The notes beneath the pieces are model-generated. The model saw nothing but the letters and a program-made list of their open reading frames with translations, did not search any database and was not told the origin of the DNA. Shown one piece after another: positions 58,838-64,000 of a stretch of 64,000 nucleotides of DNA (its first letter is position 1; the number at the start of each line of letters is the position of its first letter). Made by a program: the position numbers and the translations under genes. The DNA is from Slackia heliotrinireducens DSM 20476. GTDB lineage: Bacteria; Actinomycetota; Coriobacteriia; Coriobacteriales; Eggerthellaceae. The stretch lies in the NCBI RefSeq assembly GCF_000023885.1, contig NC_013165.1:2542001-2606000 (forward strand), given 5' to 3'.

Positions 58838-59502
58838 GGCGTTCCTGCCTTCCTTAACGAACAGTACGGAGCGCAAACGCAGGTGTCGCAGTTGCGCTTC
58901 CAGTTGGCCGGCACCTCGTCGAACAGGCCGATTACGGCCGTCACGCTCTTCGATGGGATGAGCAGATCGGTGTCGGTCACGGTGATGCCGAGCATCTTGT
59001 CGGCGCCCAGCGCGCGCACGAACGCAGACTGGATTTCAAGAGGGAAATCCCCGTATCCCGGGCTGTAACGCCAGTTGGCATGCAGCCCCGCATCGGCGGC
59101 CTGCGCGACGATTTCCGCCTCGCAGGCGTCGGCCACGCGTTCGACCAGAGACGACCCGGCGCAGCTGTACACCAGGGCGTCCACCGGCCCCACGGCCTTC
59201 ATCCGGGCGAGCTCCCGTTCGTTGGCAAGCCCCAACGTGCAGGCCAGAAGCGCGCACGCCCGCGCGCCTTCCAGATGCCGGCGGATGTCCTCCCCCTTCA
59301 GGACCAGCGCGGCGCCCACGGGCTTGACGCCTTCCGACGAGAATTCCAGGGGGAACGTCCGATGCACGAAACGCGGCTGCGATGTGGCCTCGCAATGGGC
59401 GATGACCTGGTCGATGCGGGCGTCGAGCGCAGCATCCACCGACTGCCCGGCATACCCAAGGTAGCGCAACGTTTCGGATTTATCTACGTGATAGCGCGGC
59501 AT
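58825..59502 (-). CDS. Stand-alone methionine synthase reactivation protein
   Basis: This 225-residue protein resembles the AdoMet-binding activation domain of MetH, which restores cob(II)alamin to the methyl form. Supporting segments are 'LRYLGYAGQSVDAALDARIDQ', 'ACALLACTLGLANERELARM', the 'ANWRYSPGYGDFPLEIQ' motif (the RxSPGYG AdoMet loop) and 'MLGITVTDTDLLIPSKSVTAVIGLF'. A cysteine-rich end follows ('CDTCVCAPYCSLRKAGTPCW') that could bind an Fe-S cluster or metal. It lies 2 nt after metF and overlaps metH. The three together form a folate-methionine operon. Confidence 0.88.
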   Translation of the reverse strand: MPRYHVDKSETLRYLGYAGQSVDAALDARIDQVIAHCEATSQPRFVHRTFPLEFSSEGVKPVGAALVLKGEDIRRHLEGARACALLACTLGLANERELARMKAVGPVDALVYSCAGSSLVERVADACEAEIVAQAADAGLHANWRYSPGYGDFPLEIQSAFVRALGADKMLGITVTDTDLLIPSKSVTAVIGLFDEVPANWKRNCDTCVCAPYCSLRKAGTPCWQ

Positions 59503-59504
59503 GC

Positions 59505-60365
59505 CTACACGATGCCGGCCCCTCGCAGGGCCTCCATGACCGCGCTTGCGATGTCCGCGCGGTTCATCGTATAGACGTGCAGGCCGTCCACGCCTTCGCG
59601 GCCCAGTTCCACGAACTGATTGCAGGCGTATTCGATACCCGCCTGGCGCAGCGACTCCTCGTCGTCCTCGTAGTGGTTGAGCAGCTTGATGATCGGCGAC
59701 GGCAAGCTGGCACCGCACATAAAAATCATGCGCGTGAGCTGGGCTTTCGACATAAACGGCATGATGCCGAAGGTAATGGGCACCGTAATGCCGGCGCTGC
59801 GGGCCGCATCCAGGAAACGCAGGGCCACGTCGTTTTCGAAAAACAGCTGCGTGACGAAGAACTCCGCGCCGGCGTCCTGCTTCTCCTTCAGATGGCGGAT
59901 GCTTGCGTCGAAGTCCAGGCAATCCACGTGGCCTTCGGGATATGCGGCCGCACCGACGCAGAACCCGGCTTCACGGGCCAGCGGGATGAGGTCCTTGGCG
60001 TAATGGAACACATCGGCGTCGCGGCCCGGCACCTTGTCGCCGCGCAGGGCCAATACGTTCTCGATACCGGCTTCACGCATGCGCTCGAATTCACGGGCGA
60101 CGGATTCCTTGGTTGCACCCATGCAGGTCAGATGCGCCATGCAGGTGAGTCCGAATTCGTCCTGGCCCATTTTGGCCACGTCCACCGTGCGTTCAGAATT
60201 GCCGGCTCCGCCTGCGGAATAGGTGACGGACACGAACGCGGGATTCAGGGGAGCTAGGCCCGCCATCAAGCCACGAGCCTCTTCTACAGGCATTTCGCCC
60301 TTGGGCGGGAACGTTTCGAACGAGACGGGAATCTTGCCCGGCTCGTAGACCTTCGCGATGTGCAT
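59505..60365 (-). CDS. metF: Methylenetetrahydrofolate reductase
   Basis: This 286-residue TIM-barrel flavoprotein makes methyl-THF for MetH. Its pattern includes 'VSFETFPPKGE', 'FVSVTYSAGGAGN', 'HLTCMGATKESV', 'NVLALRGDKVPG', 'GAEFFVTQLFFEND' and 'GIMPF'. AAGGAG precedes the ATG. It sits directly upstream of the reactivation protein and metH, so the whole methyl route is one transcript. Confidence 0.95.
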   Translation of the reverse strand: MHIAKVYEPGKIPVSFETFPPKGEMPVEEARGLMAGLAPLNPAFVSVTYSAGGAGNSERTVDVAKMGQDEFGLTCMAHLTCMGATKESVAREFERMREAGIENVLALRGDKVPGRDADVFHYAKDLIPLAREAGFCVGAAAYPEGHVDCLDFDASIRHLKEKQDAGAEFFVTQLFFENDVALRFLDAARSAGITVPITFGIMPFMSKAQLTRMIFMCGASLPSPIIKLLNHYEDDEESLRQAGIEYACNQFVELGREGVDGLHVYTMNRADIASAVMEALRGAGIV

Positions 60366-60449
60366 GGTGAACTCCTTTCGTCAAATCCCATATGGTGCAG
60401 TACTCAAGCGGTTGCCCGCTTCGGAAACGGATCCGCCATCTCGGACCCG

Positions 60450-61778
60450 TTACGCAAACGGAGATGGTCCATTTTCGCAAATAATCGCCGACGTATCACG
60501 CGAGATGCGCACAATGTCACGTTCTTGCAATCCAAACGGTACATCGAAAGAGTATTCCTCCATGGTCCGGTTGGCTATACCCACGCGCAACAGACGCCCG
60601 TGCACCACTTCCGGGTCGGGGCCGACGACGGTACCCAGGTTGTCCCGCAGGATGTCCGTCAGGTCGGTTTCCGGCGCGGCATGCCATATCAGGTTGCGCA
60701 CCGTGCATTCCCGAACCGGCGTCCGAGGACTCAGGACCTCCACCGTGTCGCCATCGTCGAACCGGTTGCGGCACACGACGCGCACTTGGAACCCTCCGTC
60801 GGCCGGCACGCAGGACTTAACCGTGGCAACCATCTGGTATTTGCGGCTGTATTGTGCAGAAATCGGATTCTGACCTGGGAATCCGTAATAGAACCCCGTG
60901 GAATAGGGGCGATGGCTGGTGGTTTCCAGCTCACGCTGCCACACCTCGGGGTCGCCGCCGTCCAGCACATTGCGGTAGGCGTTCACCACCGAAGCCACGT
61001 AGTAGGTGCCTTTCGCGCGGCCCTCGATCTTGATGCTGTCGATGCCCGCCGCCGCCAGGTCGTCCAAATGCCCCAGCATGCTCATATCGCGGGAGCTCAT
61101 AATGAAGCTCCCCTGCTCGGCATCCTCTTCCACCGGGAAGTACTCGCCCGGGCGCGTCGGCTCGGTCAGGGCGTATTCCCAACGGCAGGGTTGTGCGCAA
61201 CTGCCTTTGTTGGCGCCGCGGCCGGTAAGGTAATCGCTGATCAGGCAGCGACCCGAATAGGCCATGCACATGGCACCGTGGGCGAAGGCCTCGATTTCAA
61301 GCCCCTCGGGCAGACGGCTCTTCATGCGTGCGATTTCGTCCAGGTTCATTTCGCGAGCCAGCACGACGCGCTTGACGCCCAAGCTCTGGTACACCTGGGC
61401 CGAGGCGGCGTTCATGCAGGACGCCTGCGTGGACAGATGGATGTCAACATGCGGCGCCACCTCGCGGCAGATGGCCAAAGCTCCCATATCCGCGATGATG
61501 GCCGCATCGGCGCCGGCGTCTCCCAGCAGCTTGAAGTATCGAGGCAGATCGTCGATGTTCTCGTCGGTCATGAGCGTGTTCACGGTCACATGGACCGCAA
61601 CGCCGTGGTCGTGTGCGAAAGCGATGGCCCGAGGCAGGTCCTCTTCTTTAAAGTTGTCCGCCCGACGGCGCATGCCGTAGCGCTGCGACGCCAGATACAC
61701 GGCGTCGGCCCCGAAATGAACCGCGTATTCCAACTGTTCCCAACCGCCCGCGGGCGCCAGGAGCTCCATCTTCGCCAT
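60450..61778 (-). CDS. Peptidase U32 family protein (possible tRNA hydroxylation factor)
   Basis: This 442-residue U32 protein has an opening 'MELLAPAGGWEQLEYAVHFGADAVYLA' and the diagnostic block 'EAFAHGAMCMAYSGRCLISDYLTGRGANKGSCAQPCRWEY', whose four cysteines may bind a cluster. Relatives include the tRNA 5-hydroxyuridine factor TrhP/YegQ and so-called collagenases; the former role is more likely for a protein of this layout. AAGGA lies before the ATG. It is 84 nt upstream of metF and may be co-transcribed with it. A -10 box (TATACT, minus strand, 61817-61812) precedes it. Confidence 0.82.
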   Translation of the reverse strand: MAKMELLAPAGGWEQLEYAVHFGADAVYLASQRYGMRRRADNFKEEDLPRAIAFAHDHGVAVHVTVNTLMTDENIDDLPRYFKLLGDAGADAAIIADMGALAICREVAPHVDIHLSTQASCMNAASAQVYQSLGVKRVVLAREMNLDEIARMKSRLPEGLEIEAFAHGAMCMAYSGRCLISDYLTGRGANKGSCAQPCRWEYALTEPTRPGEYFPVEEDAEQGSFIMSSRDMSMLGHLDDLAAAGIDSIKIEGRAKGTYYVASVVNAYRNVLDGGDPEVWQRELETTSHRPYSTGFYYGFPGQNPISAQYSRKYQMVATVKSCVPADGGFQVRVVCRNRFDDGDTVEVLSPRTPVRECTVRNLIWHAAPETDLTDILRDNLGTVVGPDPEVVHGRLLRVGIANRTMEEYSFDVPFGLQERDIVRISRDTSAIICENGPSPFA

Positions 61779-61811
61779 GCAACATCCTTGCTCGTATGAA
61801 TAAGTGTGACC

Positions 61812-61817
61812 AGTATA
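61812..61817 (-). promoter_or_regulatory. -10 box before the U32/metF operon
   Basis: TATACT on the minus strand, with TTCAAC 18 nt upstream as a weak -35. The predicted leader is about 27 nt. Confidence 0.4.
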
Positions 61818-61889
61818 GCCGTTCCCGCCTGCGAGGTTGAAGCCGGCAGGCGTCATGCGGCAAAGCAGCAGATTCCCGCCGAAAGCCGG

Positions 61890-64000
61890 CTATCGGCGGG
61901 CGCCCTTCAGGGCCGAGACCAGGTCGATGGACCGGAAGCGGCGGGCGGTCCGCCAGGCGACGAGCACCGTGAGGGCCATGCCGACCAGCACCATCAGCAC
62001 CGATCCGGGAAGCGACCACCGCATGAGGTTCGAAATGGAAATGACCGTGGCAAAGAGGCCGTTCATTGGCGCAACGAGCAGGTTTGCCACCAGAACGCCG
62101 ACCACGGCGCTCACCAATCCGATGGCGGCCGACTCGATGACCAGCAATCCTTCCACATGGCGCGGCGAGGCACCCAAGGACCGCAGAACCGCCAGTTCGT
62201 GGGTGCGCTCGATGGCGGCATCGCGGGTGGATGACGACACCATGGACGAGATGACGAGCACGGCAACCGCGCCCACGCAGGCGAACAGCGCCGCCAGCCT
62301 GAGCAGCCGGCGACGGATGAGCGTGAGCGCCGTGTCGGCGTAGGACATGGGCACCCAGGTGTCTTCGCAGAACTGGCTGTTGTACCGGTCGATAATCTCG
62401 ATGGACTGCTCCATGGGGCGAAGGCCGTCGGGATAATACGCCACCGAGTCGGGGCTCGACCGGTCCACGGCTCCGATTGCCGCCATGTTCGCGCGATAGC
62501 CCGACGACGCCGCGGCGTCCAGGGCCTCGGCGATGCCCTGCTCGAAGTCGCTGTCGGACACGTCCGCCAGGCGATCCCATTGGGCATCCGTCAAATCCAG
62601 AGCTCCCTGGTCGTCGAACTGGTCGGGGTACTCCTCCCGCAAGGCGCTGACCTGCGCATCTGTCAGGCTTTCCACACAGGCGAGCTGGGCCTCGCTCAAC
62701 CGGTCGATCCGCACGCCTTCCATCATGGCCGCCGCGGCGCCTTCGACGGTCTGCCCGCCGAAGGCTTCGCCTGTGAACACGTCCGTGTCGTAGCGGGCCT
62801 GCTGATCGTGCGCGATGTCCGAATCCCATGCCCGGTCGATGAGCTGGACCTCCAGCTCTTGAAGGTACCCGAAGCCGCCGGCGACGTATACGCTGTCCGA
62901 TTCGGAGGCGGGACGCACCACGCCCACCACCGTAAGGACCGTCGCGTCATTCTGCTTCGACTCCATGTATGCCGCGTCGGCGGAACGGTCCTGCCATACG
63001 TTCCCGTCGAAGTCGTACGCGTCGCTTCCCGCAAACGCGCAGAAGGTTACGCCCAGCACATCGTCGTAAGCCATCCGGTCGATACCCGTAAAAACCTCGC
63101 CGTCGGTCAGAAGAGCGGCGTCCTCCAAGCCCGCCGCATAAAGAACATAGTCGCTTACTGTGCCGTTCGCGCTGGTCACAAGGACGATTTCGTCATATGC
63201 GGCAGGCATGCGCCCGGCCAGCACCTCATACGGCTCGGCTCTGTCCCCTCCGTTCCAAATGAGGGGGCTCCACATGTCCGCCGTGCCGAACAGGTCGGCG
63301 GCCGCTTCGTCGGATCCGTCGGCCGCACCCAGGCGCGTTGCCAGAGACGAAGGATTGACTTGGATGAACGCGCCCGTGACGTCCCTTCGGTAAATCAGGG
63401 GCGTCACGCCGTAGTCCCGCACGACACCCATCAGGTCCACGTCGGCGTTGGCAGATGAGACCTGGAAGTACGAGAGGAACCGCGACATGCCCGGCACACC
63501 GGATACGCCGTTGGCCGCATCCACCGCGGATTCGAGCATCCCGTCGACCCCGATGCTTTCGGCGTCGGCCGCATCGGCATCGGACACGCTGTCCAGCGCG
63601 GCGTTTTCGGCTGCGGCGAACGCGGAGTCCGAAACCGTCAGCGGGTACGCCATGATGATGCCTTGTTCCAAGTCGCGAAGGTAATCGACACTTCCCAACA
63701 GCAGATTGCCGAACAACCCGAGGCCCAAAAAGCCGATCATGCAGGCCAAGGCGGTGCGCACGATCCGCCGCTTGCAGGCAACCATCCTGCGTTTTGCAAG
63801 CCAGATTGAAGACGGAAACGACAGGCCGCCCGCGACGTTCGACGGTTCGGCGGTTCGCGTCTGCACGTCCTTCCGATGTTCGCAGGCAACGACCCGGCCT
63901 TCGTCCAACCGCACCACCGTGTCGGCGTAGGTTTCGGCAATGTGTTCGTCATGGGTGACCACCACCACGACGCTGCCGCGGTCGGCGGCTTCGCGCAGCA
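61890..64000 (-). CDS. MacB-like ABC exporter, ATPase fused to FtsX permease (5' end beyond window)
   Basis: The frame is open to the window edge and enters as the end of an ABC ATPase domain: 'VVVVTHDEHIAETYADTVVRLDEGRVV' is the H-loop region. A linker, one membrane helix (near 'TALACMIGFLGLGLFGNLLLG'), an extracytoplasmic region of about 430 residues and three C-terminal helices follow ('LAALFACVGAVAVLVISSMVSS', 'VESAAIGLVSAVVGVLVANLLV', 'LPGSVLMVLVGMALTVLVAWRTARRF'). The 'ERTHELAVLRSLGASPRHVEGLLVIES' motif is the FtsX signature. MacB-type proteins move lipoproteins, peptides or toxins outward by mechanotransmission. The Walker motifs lie outside the window. Confidence 0.85.
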   Translation of the reverse strand, partial: LREAADRGSVVVVVTHDEHIAETYADTVVRLDEGRVVACEHRKDVQTRTAEPSNVAGGLSFPSSIWLAKRRMVACKRRIVRTALACMIGFLGLGLFGNLLLGSVDYLRDLEQGIIMAYPLTVSDSAFAAAENAALDSVSDADAADAESIGVDGMLESAVDAANGVSGVPGMSRFLSYFQVSSANADVDLMGVVRDYGVTPLIYRRDVTGAFIQVNPSSLATRLGAADGSDEAAADLFGTADMWSPLIWNGGDRAEPYEVLAGRMPAAYDEIVLVTSANGTVSDYVLYAAGLEDAALLTDGEVFTGIDRMAYDDVLGVTFCAFAGSDAYDFDGNVWQDRSADAAYMESKQNDATVLTVVGVVRPASESDSVYVAGGFGYLQELEVQLIDRAWDSDIAHDQQARYDTDVFTGEAFGGQTVEGAAAAMMEGVRIDRLSEAQLACVESLTDAQVSALREEYPDQFDDQGALDLTDAQWDRLADVSDSDFEQGIAEALDAAASSGYRANMAAIGAVDRSSPDSVAYYPDGLRPMEQSIEIIDRYNSQFCEDTWVPMSYADTALTLIRRRLLRLAALFACVGAVAVLVISSMVSSSTRDAAIERTHELAVLRSLGASPRHVEGLLVIESAAIGLVSAVVGVLVANLLVAPMNGLFATVISISNLMRWSLPGSVLMVLVGMALTVLVAWRTARRFRSIDLVSALKGARR

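Overview
The window looks like chromosomal DNA of a high-GC anaerobic actinobacterium of the Coriobacteriia, most likely Eggerthellaceae (a Slackia- or Eggerthella-like organism). The basis is the GC-rich codon use, two LuxR-type regulators with long multi-membrane N-termini placed divergently from exported redox enzymes, a Tat-exported fumarate-reductase-like flavoprotein, an exported haem c/molybdopterin oxidoreductase, and a split MetH. The genus is an inference.

Layout. 1-15800: housekeeping and envelope genes (Cna-B-like surface protein, TatD hydrolase, transglutaminase-like protein, RlmI-like methyltransferase, a MetRS-like protein with altered signature motifs, SppA, VanZ, nitroreductase, a two-component system, a DUF975 protein, a fusion of a molybdo-enzyme Ig domain to a tyrosine-phosphatase domain, YciI). 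15800-20600: a membrane LuxR regulator facing a three-gene operon for a triheme cytochrome/molybdopterin oxidoreductase, a second molybdopterin-domain protein, and a separate Ig domain that looks split off by a -1 frame change. 20600-27650: a TetR regulator with a clear operator, a heterodimeric ABC transporter pair and a complete ECF transporter (S, T, fused A1A2). 27700-31330: a long palindromic element, then a second membrane LuxR facing a Tat-lipoprotein flavoprotein reductase. 31385-38300: an EamA exporter and an amino-acid permease sharing an operator region, a histidine phosphatase, a phosphohexomutase, GtrA and adenylate kinase.

38454-49640 (minus strand): a ribosomal-protein/secY block running rplB to secY, followed by coaBC, coaX and adk. 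The usual rpsJ-rplC-rplD-rplW genes are not upstream of rplB. Instead there is a strong promoter with a structured leader and then topA. TopA has archaeal-type motifs, and an array of thirteen 11-nt degenerate direct repeats lies upstream of it. 53150-64000: a small orphan gene, an APC permease with an acetamidase, a methionine/folate operon (U32 protein, metF, a separate MetH reactivation protein, metH without its reactivation domain) and a MacB-like ABC exporter that runs off the window end.

How it fits together: two cassettes (15.8-20.5 kb and 27.9-31.3 kb) follow the same plan, a membrane-bound LuxR sensor opposite an exported reductase. This suggests sensing of an external electron acceptor and switching on its respiration. 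The molybdo-enzyme Ig domain occurs three times within 6.2 kb in three architectures (fused, detached, and fused to a phosphatase), which is the most unusual protein-level feature here. The most unusual DNA-level features are the 11-nt array upstream of topA, the ~154-nt palindromic element, and a pair of similar operators 28 kb apart.
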